Of a DNA stretch of 64,000 bases, positions 24,266 through 33,123 are shown in pieces; position 1 is the first letter of the stretch; each line of letters starts with the position of its first letter. Source of the stretch: Lichenicoccus sp964247695 (GTDB taxonomy: Bacteria; Pseudomonadota; Alphaproteobacteria; Acetobacterales; Acetobacteraceae); NCBI GenBank assembly GCA_964247695.1, contig CAXTVI010000010.1:35492-99491 (forward strand), read 5' to 3'. A program made the position numbers and the translations under genes. Under the pieces are notes generated by a model. The model saw only the letters and a list, made by a program, of their open reading frames with translations. It had not been told where the DNA came from and searched no databases.

Positions 24266-27112
24266 TCAGCGCTTCCACCAGCCGGTGCGGCGCTTGGCCG
24301 GGGCGTCCGTCGCACCGACCAGGATCGGCTGGATGACATTCGCCGCACGCTCCGGTTCCGGCGCGGCAGCCACAGGCTCCGCCTCGACCGGCTCGACCGT
24401 CGTATCCAGTGCAGCGGCGGGTTGTCCGGCGACGGCCTGCGGCGCGGACTTCGCCGTCTTGGCCTTGGCCGTTCTCGCGCGCGGCGCTCCGGTCGACTTG
24501 GCTGCGGCCCGCGCACGCGGGGCCGGCTTCGTCTCGGCACTTTCCCCGTCGGCTGCCGCAGCCTTTGTAGTGCGCTTGCGCTTCGGCTTGACGGGAGCGG
24601 CTTCGGGTTCCGCATCGGCGATCACCGGCTCCGGCGCGGTCGCGACCGGCTCCGGTGGCTCGACGTCCGGCACCGCCTCCGGTGTGGCAGCCTCCGGTAT
24701 GGCAGCCTCCGCCGCCGATGGGACCGGCTCCGGCTCGGCCGGTGCATGTGGCGCCGGCGGCTCCACCTCCTGTCCGATCACGTCGAAGATGTCGAACCCG
24801 TCGCCGAACGGATCGGCCGGGGTGGGACCGGCATAGGGCAGCACCCCGCTGGCCTCGATCGGGGTCGTGGCGTCCACCGGCCTGCGGTTGCGGCCACCGC
24901 GGCGGCTGCGCTTGCGCGGGGGCGGTTCGCCGCCGGCATCCGGGGGCGCTACGGCGACCGCGTCGCCATCCTGTGCCGGCGGCAGGTCGGGCACGAATTC
25001 CGGGATGTCGCCCGCAAGGTCGGGCTGTTCGGCACCCTGCGTCGCCACGGGCGGTGCCTCTGCGGTGTCGTCACGACGCCCGCCACGCCGGCTGCGTCGG
25101 CGGCGCTTGCGACGGCGCTCCTTTTCACCCGCCTCGCCGGACGCGTCCGCGGCCGGCCGGCCGGGGGTTGCGCTGTCGGCAGCCGGAGCATCCTCGAGAT
25201 CGTCGGGCTCGTCCGCCTCGTCATCCGTCTCGCCATCGAAGGCCGCCACGCTCTCGAAATCCTCGGCGGTGCCGTGCGAGATGACGCCGTTCGCCGGCAG
25301 CCTGCGCTCGGCAGCGACCTCGATGACCGGCACCGGAGCCGCTGGAACCTGTGGGCGCCCCGGCTCGATTTTCAGCGCCGGCGGGATCAGGCTATCATCG
25401 GCGGCGAAATTGATCACCATGCGGTGCCGGCGCTCGATCTCGCCGAGCCAGACCCGCTTGTGGTTGAGCACATACAGCGCGACGGGGCCCGCCACCTTGA
25501 CCAGGATCTCGGCGTAACGCTGCTTCCCGCCTTCCTCCTCGATGGCGCGCAGCACATGCAGGGCGGCGCTGTCGGTGCCGCGCATGAAGCCGGAGCCGGC
25601 GCAGTGCGGGCAGGGCACGAAGGTGCTCTCCACCAGCGACGGCCGCAGCCGCTGGCGCGACATCTCCAGCAGGCCGAAATGGCTGATCTGGCCGACCTGG
25701 ATGCGGGCGCGGTCCTGGCGCAGCGCGTCCTTCAGCCGCCGCTCGACCATGGCGTTGTGCTTGCGGCTCTCCATGTCGATGAAATCGACCACGATCAGCC
25801 CGGCCAGGTCGCGCAGGCGCAACTGGCGCCCGAGTTCGTCGGCGGCTTCGAGGTTGGTGCGCAGCGCCGTCTCCTCGATGCCACGCTCGCGCGTCGAGCG
25901 CCCGGAGTTCACGTCGATGGCGACCAGCGCCTCGGTCTGGTTGATCACCAGGTAGCCGCCGGACTTGAGCTGCACCGTCGGCTGCAGCATCGCGTCCAGG
26001 TGGTGCTCGACCTGGTAGTGCGAGAACAGCGGCTGGCCGTGGTCGCGCCAGAGGTTCACCTTCTGCGCGTTGGCCGGCATCAGCATGCGCATGAACTCGC
26101 GCGCCGCCTTCCAGCCGGTCTCGCCATCGACCGCGATCTCCTCGACGTCGCGCGTGTAGACGTCGCGGATCGCCCGCTTGATCAGGCTGGCTTCCTCGTA
26201 GATCAGCGACGGCGCCACCGACCGCATGGTCTGGTCGCGTATGTCGTCCCACAGCCGCAGCAGATACTCGCAGTCCCGCTTGATCTCGGGCCTTGGTCTT
26301 TGAGCCCCGGCCGTGCGCACGATCATCGCCATGCCGCGCGGGATCTCGAGCTCGTTGGTGATCTCCTTGAGCCGCTTGCGGTCGGCCGCCGAGGTGATCT
26401 TGCGCGACACGCCGCCGCCACGCAGCGAGTTCGGCATCAGCACGCAGAAGCGCCCGGCGAGCGAGATGTAGGTGGTGAGTGCCGCACCCTTGTTGCCGCG
26501 CTCCTCCTTGACGACCTGGATCAGCAGGATCTGCCGGCGCCGGATGACCTCCTGGATCTTGTACGAGCGCAGGAAGCGGGCCGCCTGGCGCGAGCTGCGA
26601 TTGTCGTCGCCGCCATCCTCCTCGCCGCCCATGGCTTCGGGAGCCGGCTCCTCGGGACGCGGAGCCGCTGGCTCCGTCGCCTCCCCAGGCGCATCGTCGA
26701 CGTCCGAGCCGCCTGCGTTCAGGTCGGGCGTGTCGCCCTGATGCTCGGCCGGGACTGAGCCGTTGCCGTCATCCGGCGCACCGGCGCTGTCACGCGCGTC
26801 CTCGCGGGCCTCCTCGGCGCGGGCCTCCTCCTCCTGCAACGCCAGCAGGCGTTCACGGTCGGCGACCGGGATCTGGTAGTAGTCCGGGTGGATCTCGCCG
26901 AAGGCCAGGAAGCCGTGGCGGTTGCCGCCATACTCGACGAACGCCGCCTGCAGGCTGGGTTCGACCCGGATGACCTTGGCGAGGTAGATGTTGCCCTTGA
27001 GTTGCTTCTTCGCGGATGTCTCGACGTCGTAATCTTCGAGGCGGTTACCGTCCAGCACGACCACGCGGGTTTCTTCCGCGTGGGTCGTGTCGATCAGCAT
27101 ACGTTTGGTCAT
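24266..27112 (-). CDS. rne: Ribonuclease E/G (RNase E type)
   Basis: The 948-residue endoribonuclease initiates mRNA decay and rRNA/tRNA processing at the inner membrane or in a degradosome. The N-terminal S1 domain (about 35-90 and 175-215) is split by an acidic, disordered insert (about 92-175, rich in Glu/Asp). The 5'-sensor/RNase H-like part and the DNase I-like catalytic site follow, with AIDVNSGRSTRE and LIVVDFIDM holding the catalytic Asp residues. The zinc-link CPHC is next, then a C-terminal tail of about 340 residues alternating Arg/Lys-rich (RRKRRRRSRRGGRR, KPKRKRTTK) and Pro/Ala/Glu-rich blocks that would bind RNA and partner proteins. The ATG at 27112 matches the conserved MTKRMLIDTTHAEETRV start; a longer frame to 27355 is not supported. 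Confidence 0.95.
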   Translation of the reverse strand: MTKRMLIDTTHAEETRVVVLDGNRLEDYDVETSAKKQLKGNIYLAKVIRVEPSLQAAFVEYGGNRHGFLAFGEIHPDYYQIPVADRERLLALQEEEARAEEAREDARDSAGAPDDGNGSVPAEHQGDTPDLNAGGSDVDDAPGEATEPAAPRPEEPAPEAMGGEEDGGDDNRSSRQAARFLRSYKIQEVIRRRQILLIQVVKEERGNKGAALTTYISLAGRFCVLMPNSLRGGGVSRKITSAADRKRLKEITNELEIPRGMAMIVRTAGAQRPRPEIKRDCEYLLRLWDDIRDQTMRSVAPSLIYEEASLIKRAIRDVYTRDVEEIAVDGETGWKAAREFMRMLMPANAQKVNLWRDHGQPLFSHYQVEHHLDAMLQPTVQLKSGGYLVINQTEALVAIDVNSGRSTRERGIEETALRTNLEAADELGRQLRLRDLAGLIVVDFIDMESRKHNAMVERRLKDALRQDRARIQVGQISHFGLLEMSRQRLRPSLVESTFVPCPHCAGSGFMRGTDSAALHVLRAIEEEGGKQRYAEILVKVAGPVALYVLNHKRVWLGEIERRHRMVINFAADDSLIPPALKIEPGRPQVPAAPVPVIEVAAERRLPANGVISHGTAEDFESVAAFDGETDDEADEPDDLEDAPAADSATPGRPAADASGEAGEKERRRKRRRRSRRGGRRDDTAEAPPVATQGAEQPDLAGDIPEFVPDLPPAQDGDAVAVAPPDAGGEPPPRKRSRRGGRNRRPVDATTPIEASGVLPYAGPTPADPFGDGFDIFDVIGQEVEPPAPHAPAEPEPVPSAAEAAIPEAATPEAVPDVEPPEPVATAPEPVIADAEPEAAPVKPKRKRTTKAAAADGESAETKPAPRARAAAKSTGAPRARTAKAKTAKSAPQAVAGQPAAALDTTVEPVEAEPVAAAPEPERAANVIQPILVGATDAPAKRRTGWWKR

Positions 27113-27661
27113 TAAGGGAGGGACTCCGATGCACCGCACCAGCGCCTCTGCCGGGCCGAAGCCGGGCGAGGCCGATTGGTGCGGCGGGATGTGGGACAGA
27201 CTGGAAAGGATGACCTGCGGCGCGCCGGTGGAAGCGCCGGGCCGGCAGCGCGTCGCGCAGCGGAATGAGCTCCGACGCTGCGCGCATGTGCTGTTCGGCG
27301 TGAAGGCGTGATCCGGCGCGCATGCAGGTCCTGTGCGAGGAGCGACGCGGACCAACAGAACGCGGACCGCGACGCCCGGGTGAGCGTCTCGTGCCGCCCT
27401 GCGCCGCTCCGTTCATCTGGAAGGATCGCAAGACGCGGCCGCGGCCGCATCTTCTCGCCAGCCGGACCGTTCCCCCGTGGGAACGCGGCAGGCGCTGCGT
27501 TGGGGCCAGCGGGCCGGGCAGCGCTCGACGCGCCACCACATATCAACACTGTGACGCAATCCCTTGCCCACTGCAAGCGGCGCGGTTTGCGTCGGACGAT
27601 CCGTCTCCGAAATGCTGTCAACCGGCCGCGCAAACGGTCATAATACTGCAAGGTCAGGCCG
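27113..27661. other. Long divergent leader/promoter region between rne and the amidase
   Basis: No gene is supported in these 549 bp. Because RNase E genes in other bacteria carry long 5' leaders used for autoregulation, most of this stretch may be the rne 5' UTR; that is an inference. No hairpin set equivalent to the enteric rne leader was recognised. The amidase side has a possible sigma-70-type promoter, listed separately. Confidence 0.5.
27616..27644 (+). promoter_or_regulatory. Possible sigma-70-type promoter of the amidase gene
   Basis: TGTCAA (27616-27621) and CATAAT (27639-27644) are separated by 17 bp and lie 18 bases before the GTG start at 27662. The -10 hexamer matches consensus at five of six positions, the -35 only weakly. 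The resulting 5' UTR would be about 10 nt. Confidence 0.3.
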
Positions 27662-28552
27662 GTGGAGCAGGTCGTGGAGTATTCTGGTCTCGCGCGCAGG
27701 GGGCTGGGTCGGCTCGCAGCAGCCGGCTTCGCCACATTCATCACACCACGGCACGCGGCAGTGGCGGCCACCGCTCATCGTCATGCGCATGGCCGCATGC
27801 ATCCGGCGCCGGCCGCGATCGGGCGGGCGCTGCCGCCGAAGCCGCTGGTAATGCTCGACCCTGGTCATGGTGGCAAGGATCCAGGCGCCATCGGCGTGTC
27901 CGGCACCTACGAGAAGCATATCGCGGTGGCCGCGGCGGGCGAGCTGCGCCGGCAGTTGCTGGCGACCGGCCGCTACCGGGTGTCGCTGGTGCGCGAGACC
28001 GACGTCTTCATTCCGCTCGAGGACCGGGTGGCGATCGCCCAGGAGCGGCAGGCCGCCCTGTTCGTCTCGATGCATGCCGATGCCCTGCATGATCCGGCGG
28101 TGCGCGGCGCCAGCGTCTACACCCTGTCCGAGAACGCCTCGGACGCGCAGACCGCGGCACTGGCGCGCACCGAGAACAGCGCCGACCGCTATGCCGGGCC
28201 GCATGTGCACGTCACCTCGCCGGAGGTGCAGCGCATCCTGGCGAGCCTGGTGCGGCAGGAGACCCGGGTGGGCTCGGCGCAGATGGCGCGCAGCGTTGTG
28301 GCGGCCTTCCGCCCGCGCGTCGGGCTGCTGACCAACCCGGACCGCCATGCCGCCTTTGTCGTGCTCAAGGCGGCGGACATCCCGAGCGTGCTGGTCGAGA
28401 TGGGGTTCATGTCGAACCGCCTAGACGAGACCGCGCTGCGCCAGGCCAGCCACCGGGCGATGGTGGCCGGCGCCCTGGCGCACGCCATCGACGGCTACTT
28501 CGCCGAGGCTGGTTTCACCCGCCTCAGCGGCGAGCCGGCGCTACCGGGCTGA
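27662..28552 (+). CDS. N-acetylmuramoyl-L-alanine amidase (AmiC-like, Amidase_3)
   Basis: The 296-residue protein carries the zinc amidase domain from about residue 60: MLDPGHGGKDPGAIG (first His), the Glu in GTYEKH, VSMHADAL (second His) and VEMGFMSNRLDE (catalytic Glu). This is the core of cell-separation amidases that cut the lactyl-alanine bond of peptidoglycan. The AMIN domain of AmiC is absent. The N-terminal 60 residues contain a weakly hydrophobic stretch (LGRLAAAGFATFI) that may serve for export. The frame starts with GTG at 27662, with AAGG about 8 nt upstream; this start is the least certain part. It is divergent from rne, and a glycine-zipper lipoprotein converges on its 3' end. 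Confidence 0.88.
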   Translation: MEQVVEYSGLARRGLGRLAAAGFATFITPRHAAVAATAHRHAHGRMHPAPAAIGRALPPKPLVMLDPGHGGKDPGAIGVSGTYEKHIAVAAAGELRRQLLATGRYRVSLVRETDVFIPLEDRVAIAQERQAALFVSMHADALHDPAVRGASVYTLSENASDAQTAALARTENSADRYAGPHVHVTSPEVQRILASLVRQETRVGSAQMARSVVAAFRPRVGLLTNPDRHAAFVVLKAADIPSVLVEMGFMSNRLDETALRQASHRAMVAGALAHAIDGYFAEAGFTRLSGEPALPG

Positions 28553-28568
28553 GCTGACAGCCGCCCCT

Positions 28569-29201
28569 CTACCAGCCACCATGCCAGCCATAGCCCCAGC
28601 CGCCGCCGTAATAGGGCCCGTATGCGTAGGGCGGCGGTGGCGGTGGATACGAATAGGGATAGGCCGGAGCGACCACCACCGGCGGAGGTCCACCCGCCGG
28701 CGGCGGACCGTAGCCGGCGGCCATCTGCGGCGTGGCGACGGTCTCGCCCGAGGCGACCATGCACTGTGCATAGACGCGGTCATAGTTGGCCTGCAGCGAA
28801 CCGGCCGACGCGGCGGCGTTCTGGGCGCCCACCGACGAGCCGACCAGCAGGCCGCCGCCGGCGCCGGCCGCGGCACCGAACCCCGGATCGTGGACTGCGG
28901 CACCCAGCAGTGCGCCGATGCCTGCGCCGACGACGGTGCCGACCGCAGCGCTGCCGATGGCGCTGCTGTTGGCGCCCTGCTGCGGCGTGACGCCGCCATT
29001 GGCGGCGGCGGCGCTCTGCCGGCAGCGCCCGTCATCGGCCTGGAATGCCCCGGTGGTCTTGCCCTGGCCGGGCGACGCCATGACCATCGGACCAGACCGG
29101 GGCGCCACCGTGCAGGCTGCCAGGGACGTCCCCAGCGCGACGGTGGCGGCCAGGGGTGGAAGCAGCCGCAAAGGCGGAAGCAAACGGGAGACCGGACGCA
29201 T
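28569..29201 (-). CDS. Glycine-zipper outer-membrane lipoprotein-like protein
   Basis: The 210-residue protein has a lipoprotein signal peptide (lipobox SLAAC, Cys near residue 30). A central glycine zipper follows (AIGSAAVGTVVGAGIGALLG, GFGAAAGAGGGLLVG), of the kind found in SlyB/YMGG-type outer-membrane lipoproteins, then YDRVYAQCM. The C-terminal tail is rich in Pro, Tyr, Gly and Trp (PPPPPYAYGPYYGGGWGYG). The ATG at 29201 was chosen for GGAG upstream; a frame to 29387 has no such site. The function is not established; the glycine zipper suggests membrane insertion or envelope stability. It converges with the amidase gene with a 16-bp gap. Two smaller relatives lie at 31.2-31.8 kb. Confidence 0.8.
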   Translation of the reverse strand: MRPVSRLLPPLRLLPPLAATVALGTSLAACTVAPRSGPMVMASPGQGKTTGAFQADDGRCRQSAAAANGGVTPQQGANSSAIGSAAVGTVVGAGIGALLGAAVHDPGFGAAAGAGGGLLVGSSVGAQNAAASAGSLQANYDRVYAQCMVASGETVATPQMAAGYGPPPAGGPPPVVVAPAYPYSYPPPPPPYAYGPYYGGGWGYGWHGGW

Positions 29202-29562
29202 CGATTTGCTCCATGGAGGCCAGCACCGGACGGTCAGGATGCCGGCGAGACGAGGAATGGCTACGGATCGGGATCTGGCGACGGGTTTGCACGGGTGCAA
29301 GGCAGTGGTAAAGTGTCGGAATGTCTCTGATTTCCGCGGGCCCGATCGCTTCGGCCCTGCCTCCTGCCGGTCAGCCACGTCGGGCACTGGATCGCGCCGT
29401 GCCGATGCTCGCCCGCATCCTGCATCGACTTAGCTGCCCCTGAGCGCCACCGCCGTCAGACACGGCTGAGCCCAGGGGACGTCTTGCAGGCCCGGCGCCC
29501 GCACCTCGAAGCACTTCATCGCGACCGGCCCGATGGGCCCGGCGTGACCAGGGACCTCCATC
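29202..29562. other. Divergent region between glycine-zipper lipoprotein and leuA
   Basis: No protein gene beyond a possible 12-residue leader peptide is supported here. The last 160 bp before leuA contain the leader candidate and two small hairpins (GCCGT/ACGGC at about 29452-29466 and GGCCC/GGGCC at 29527-29539). The second hairpin lies just before the leuA ribosome-binding site. A U-tract terminator was not seen. Confidence 0.45.
29405..29443 (+). promoter_or_regulatory. Candidate leuA leader peptide (translation-coupled attenuation)
   Basis: A 12-codon frame, ATG CTC GCC CGC ATC CTG CAT CGA CTT AGC, continuing TGC CCC TGA, encodes a peptide with three leucines and one isoleucine, using three different Leu codons. 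It ends 119 bases before leuA and is followed at once by a 5-bp hairpin and later by a hairpin at the leuA ribosome-binding site. Leader-peptide control of leu genes is known in proteobacteria. However, the peptide lacks a Leu run and a clear Shine-Dalgarno, so this is only a candidate. Confidence 0.3.
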
Positions 29563-31137
29563 ATGAGCATCGACCATCCGAGTTTCGGCCGCATCGCCGA
29601 CGACCGCGTCATCCTGTTCGACACCACGCTGCGCGACGGCGAGCAGTCGCCCGGCTTCTCGATGAACCTCGCCGAAAAGGTCCGCATGGCCGAGGCTCTG
29701 GCCGAGCTCGGCGTCGACGTGATCGAGGCCGGCTTTCCGGTCGCATCGGGGGGCGACTTCGACAGCGTACGCGAGATCGCGCGCGTGGTGCGCGGCCCGG
29801 TGATCTGCGGCCTGGCCCGCACCGGCGGCCGTGACGACATCGCACGGGCCGCCGAGGCGGTGCGTCCGGCGGCGCGCCCGCGCATCCACAACTTCATCTC
29901 CACCTCGCCGCTGCACATGAAATACAAGCTGCGGATGGAGCCGGAGACGGTGCTGGAGTGGGTGACGCGCGGTAATCTCGCGGCGCGCAACCATACCGAC
30001 GACGTCGAGTGGTCGGCCGAGGATGGCAGCCGCACCGAGCCCGACTTCCTGTGCCGTTGCGTCGAGGCGGCGATCGCGGCCGGCGCCACCACCATCAACA
30101 TTCCCGATACGGTCGGCTACGCAACGCCCGAGGACATGGCTGCAATCTTCACCATGCTGCGCGAGCGGGTGCCCGGCGCGGACAGCGTGATCCTGTCGGC
30201 GCACAACCACAACGACCTGGGGCTCGCGGTCGCCAACACCATCGCCTCTCTGAAGGCGGGGGTGCGCCAGATCGAGTGCACGATCAACGGCATCGGCGAG
30301 CGTGCCGGCAATGCGGCCCTCGAGGAGATCGTGATGGCGCTGCGCACCCGCCAGGACGTGCTGCCGTACGTGAACAACATCAAGACGCCGAACCTGCTGC
30401 GCGTGTCGCGCATGCTGGCGACCATCACCGGCTTCGACGTGCAGCCGAACAAGGCGATCGTCGGGCGCAACGCCTTCGCGCACGAGAGCGGCATCCACCA
30501 GGACGGGATGCTGAAGAATGCCGCCACCTACGAGATCATGACACCGGAGAGCGTCGGCTGGACCAAGTCGTCGCTGGTGCTGGGCAAGCATTCCGGCCGT
30601 GCCGCATTCCGCGACAAGCTGCACGCGCTGGGCTATGGCGAGCTCGGCGACAACCAGGTCAACGACGCCTTCGCGCGCTTCAAGAACCTCGCCGACCACA
30701 AGAAGACGGTGTTCGACGAGGACATCGTGGCGCTGGTCGATGACGAGGTACGCGACCACGCGCATCTGCGTTTCGTCTCGCTCGATCTGGTCGCCGGCTC
30801 GAGGCGTCCGGCGCAGGCCGATCTCGAGCTCGAGATCGAGGGGCGCCGGGTCAGCGTAAGCACTGGCGGCAATGGGCCGGTCGATGCCGCCTTCAACGCG
30901 ATCCGGGAGTTGTTCCCGCACGAGGCGACGCTGATCCTGTATTCGGTCGGTGCGATCACGGAGGGATCGGACGCCCAGGCGCGCACCACGGTGCGGCTTG
31001 AGGAGCACGGCAAGATGGTGGACGGTCAGGGGGCCGATGCGGACACCGTCGTGTCCGCCACCCGAGCCTACCTGCACGCGCTCAACAAATTGCTGGTAAA
31101 ACGCGCGCGGCATGAGCCGGAGGCGATCGTGGCTTAG
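29563..31137 (+). CDS. leuA: 2-Isopropylmalate synthase
   Basis: The 524-residue enzyme joins acetyl-CoA and 2-ketoisovalerate in the first committed step of leucine synthesis. The catalytic barrel starts VILFDTTLRDGEQSPGFSMN (metal Asp, catalytic Arg-Asp). It contains SAHNHNDLGLAVANT (His-x-His metal ligands), NGIGERAGNAALEEIVM and HESGIHQDGML. The C-terminal region from about residue 400 is the LeuA regulatory domain that binds leucine (TVRLEEHGKMVDGQGAD). The length is typical of the long bacterial LeuA1 type. A ribosome-binding site AGGGA is present. The upstream region carries a leader-peptide candidate. Confidence 0.96.
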   Translation: MSIDHPSFGRIADDRVILFDTTLRDGEQSPGFSMNLAEKVRMAEALAELGVDVIEAGFPVASGGDFDSVREIARVVRGPVICGLARTGGRDDIARAAEAVRPAARPRIHNFISTSPLHMKYKLRMEPETVLEWVTRGNLAARNHTDDVEWSAEDGSRTEPDFLCRCVEAAIAAGATTINIPDTVGYATPEDMAAIFTMLRERVPGADSVILSAHNHNDLGLAVANTIASLKAGVRQIECTINGIGERAGNAALEEIVMALRTRQDVLPYVNNIKTPNLLRVSRMLATITGFDVQPNKAIVGRNAFAHESGIHQDGMLKNAATYEIMTPESVGWTKSSLVLGKHSGRAAFRDKLHALGYGELGDNQVNDAFARFKNLADHKKTVFDEDIVALVDDEVRDHAHLRFVSLDLVAGSRRPAQADLELEIEGRRVSVSTGGNGPVDAAFNAIRELFPHEATLILYSVGAITEGSDAQARTTVRLEEHGKMVDGQGADADTVVSATRAYLHALNKLLVKRARHEPEAIVA

Positions 31138-31178
31138 GAGAGGAGGAAGCGAGGCCGTCCGGTCGGCGGCCCTGCCAA

Positions 31179-31523
31179 TCAGTAGTTATAGTAGCCCGGG
31201 CTCTGGTTGTAGTAGCCGGGCGGCGGCGGTGGCGGCCGCTGCGGGGTGGTCGCGGCACCTCCAGCGGCACCCAGCGCACCGCCTGCCAACGCTCCGATCG
31301 CAGCCCCCCGGCCGCCACCGGCGATGCCACCGAGCAACGCGCCGCCACCGGCCCCGAGCAGGCCGCCGCCGACCGCGCGCTGGCCGGGGTCATACGGGTC
31401 GCTGCAGCCGCCGAGTGCCATCGTCGCCGAGAGTACGGCAACCAGGAGCGCCGGTCGCAGTCCGACACCTGCCACTCGCTGAACACCGGTTCCGGTCATT
31501 GTCCGCCTCGCTGTTGGGTTCAT
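31179..31523 (-). CDS. Small glycine-zipper lipoprotein, downstream paralogue
   Basis: This protein of about 114 residues has a signal peptide ending in lipobox ALGGC, then SDPYDPGQRAVGGGLLGAGG and a glycine zipper. It ends in a proline/tyrosine tail (PPPPPGYYNQSPGYYNY). The ATG at 31523 overlaps the upstream TGA (TGATG) and has GGAGG 6 nt before it, implying translational coupling. An internal ATG at 31499, also with GAGGCGG before it, would give a 106-residue form with a cleaner signal peptide. The protein shares the motif DPY-x-PGQRAVGGG with its upstream neighbour. The role is unknown; similar lipoproteins sit in the outer membrane. Confidence 0.75.
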   Translation of the reverse strand: MNPTARRTMTGTGVQRVAGVGLRPALLVAVLSATMALGGCSDPYDPGQRAVGGGLLGAGGGALLGGIAGGGRGAAIGALAGGALGAAGGAATTPQRPPPPPPGYYNQSPGYYNY

Positions 31524-31753
31524 CAGTAGCCTCCGCGGTTCGGCGTGGTCGCGGCGCCCCCGACAGCACCCACGGCGCCGCCCGCCAGGGCACCCACGCC
31601 GGCATTGCCGCCGGCAATTCCGGCGATGCCGGCGCCTGCTCCGGCCCCGATCAACCCGCCGCCGACTGCGCGCTGTCCGGGGCTATAGGGGTCGCAGGCC
31701 GCCAGGCTCAGAACCGCACCGGCTCCCGCAGCAAGCAACGTCATGCGCAACAT
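31523..31753 (-). CDS. Small glycine-zipper lipoprotein, upstream paralogue
   Basis: This 76-residue lipoprotein has a signal peptide with lipobox SLAAC (Cys20), followed by DPYSPGQRAVGGGLIGAGAG. A near-uninterrupted Gly/Ala zipper follows, ending TTPNRGGY. GGGAG precedes the ATG. The gene is co-directional with and overlaps a paralogue that differs by an added Pro/Tyr tail, so the pair likely arose by tandem duplication. It is divergent from mreB across 279 bp. Confidence 0.78.
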   Translation of the reverse strand: MLRMTLLAAGAGAVLSLAACDPYSPGQRAVGGGLIGAGAGAGIAGIAGGNAGVGALAGGAVGAVGGAATTPNRGGY

Positions 31754-32032
31754 CGAACGAACTCCCGCCTTCGTCAGCGCCGCAAGAGGGCGCCTTTCCT
31801 CACGCTATAGACATTCCGAAACCCGTCCGGTTCCCGGTCCGGCCGGCTTTCCTTCGATGCGCCCCTCGCCATGCGCAGGGTCCGGCCGGGACACGCCGCG
31901 CGTGCAATCGGCGGGACGGATGCACACCATGCTTGCTCCGTCCGGGCCTGATCGCTAAGCGGTTCGGACCGCGGCTTTTGTCTCGACTGCGTAAGGGTCA
32001 CGCCGCGCGACGTGTCTCACCGGAGTGGCTCG

Positions 32033-33073
32033 ATGTTCTCTCGCCTGCTCGGCTTCGTTTCCCGCGACATGGCGATCGACCTCGGCACCGCCAACACGCT
32101 GGTCTATGTCAAGGGCCGCGGCGTGGTGCTGAACGAGCCCTCGGTGGTGGCGATCGCCGACGTCCGCGGCAAGAAGCAGGTGCTGGCGGTCGGCGAGGAG
32201 GCCAAGCAGATGGTCGGCCGCACGCCCGGCAACATCTCGGCGATACGGCCGCTGCGGGACGGCGTGATCGCCGATTTCGAGGTCGCGGAAGAAATGATCA
32301 AGCACTTCATCCGCAAGGTGCATAACCGCCGCGGCGCCAGCCCGATGATCATCGTCTGCGTGCCGTCCGGCTCCACCCCCGTCGAGCGCCGTGCGATCCA
32401 GGAAAGCGCCGAGAGCGCCGGCGCCCGCCGCGTGCTGCTGATCGAGGAGCCGATGGCGGCGGCGATCGGCGCCGGGCTGCCGGTGACCGAGCCCTCGGGC
32501 AGCATGATCGTCGACATCGGCGGCGGCACCACCGAGGTCGCGGTGATCTCGCTCGGCGGCATCGTCTATGCGCGTTCGGTGCGCGTCGGCGGCGACAAGA
32601 TGGACGAGGCGATCATCTCCTATATCCGCCGCACCCAGAACCTGCTGATCGGCGAAAGCACCGCCGAGCGCATCAAGATGGAGCTGGGCTCGGCGCACGC
32701 GCCGCTCGACGGCACCGACGGCCCGCTCCGCGAGGTCAAGGGCCGCAGCATGATGAACGGGGTGCCGCGCGAGGTGGTGGTCAGCCAGCGCCAGATCGCC
32801 GACGCCCTGGCCGAGCCGGTGAGCCAGATCCTCGAAGCGGTGAAGGTGGCGCTGGAGAACACGCCGCCGGAACTCGCCGCCGACATCGTCGACAAGGGCA
32901 TCGTGCTGACCGGCGGCGGCGCGCTGCTGCACGGCCTCGACGAGGTGCTGCGCCACGAGACCGGGCTGCCGGTCATGGTGGCCGAGAACCCGCTCTCCTG
33001 CGTGGTGCTCGGCACCGGCCGGGCGCTGGAGGAAATAAAGCGCCTGCGAAACGTATTGACCACCATGTACTGA
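32033..33073 (+). CDS. mreB: Rod shape-determining protein MreB
   Basis: This 346-residue actin homologue forms membrane-bound filaments that guide lateral wall synthesis. The nucleotide-binding motifs are phosphate-1 DLGTANTLVYVKG, phosphate-2 DIGGGTTEVAVISLGG, the connect motifs and the adenosine motif VLTGGGALLHGLDEVLRHETG. The N-terminal MFSRLLGFVSRD can form the short amphipathic membrane anchor. The ATG at 32033 has GGAG upstream; the in-frame GTG at 32012 would add seven residues not typical of the family. It heads the cluster mreB-mreC-mreD-mrdA-rodA. Confidence 0.97.
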   Translation: MFSRLLGFVSRDMAIDLGTANTLVYVKGRGVVLNEPSVVAIADVRGKKQVLAVGEEAKQMVGRTPGNISAIRPLRDGVIADFEVAEEMIKHFIRKVHNRRGASPMIIVCVPSGSTPVERRAIQESAESAGARRVLLIEEPMAAAIGAGLPVTEPSGSMIVDIGGGTTEVAVISLGGIVYARSVRVGGDKMDEAIISYIRRTQNLLIGESTAERIKMELGSAHAPLDGTDGPLREVKGRSMMNGVPREVVVSQRQIADALAEPVSQILEAVKVALENTPPELAADIVDKGIVLTGGGALLHGLDEVLRHETGLPVMVAENPLSCVVLGTGRALEEIKRLRNVLTTMY

Positions 33074-33123
33074 CCCCGACCGGCTAGGATGCGCGACACA
33101 AACTGCCTCGGCGGGAGCCTTCG

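Noticed and set aside
22664..26758. A 1364-residue open frame antisense to the adenosine deaminase and rne genes
   Set aside because: It is a high-GC shadow of two well-supported genes: Arg/Ala/Gly/His-biased composition, no domain, no ribosome-binding site.
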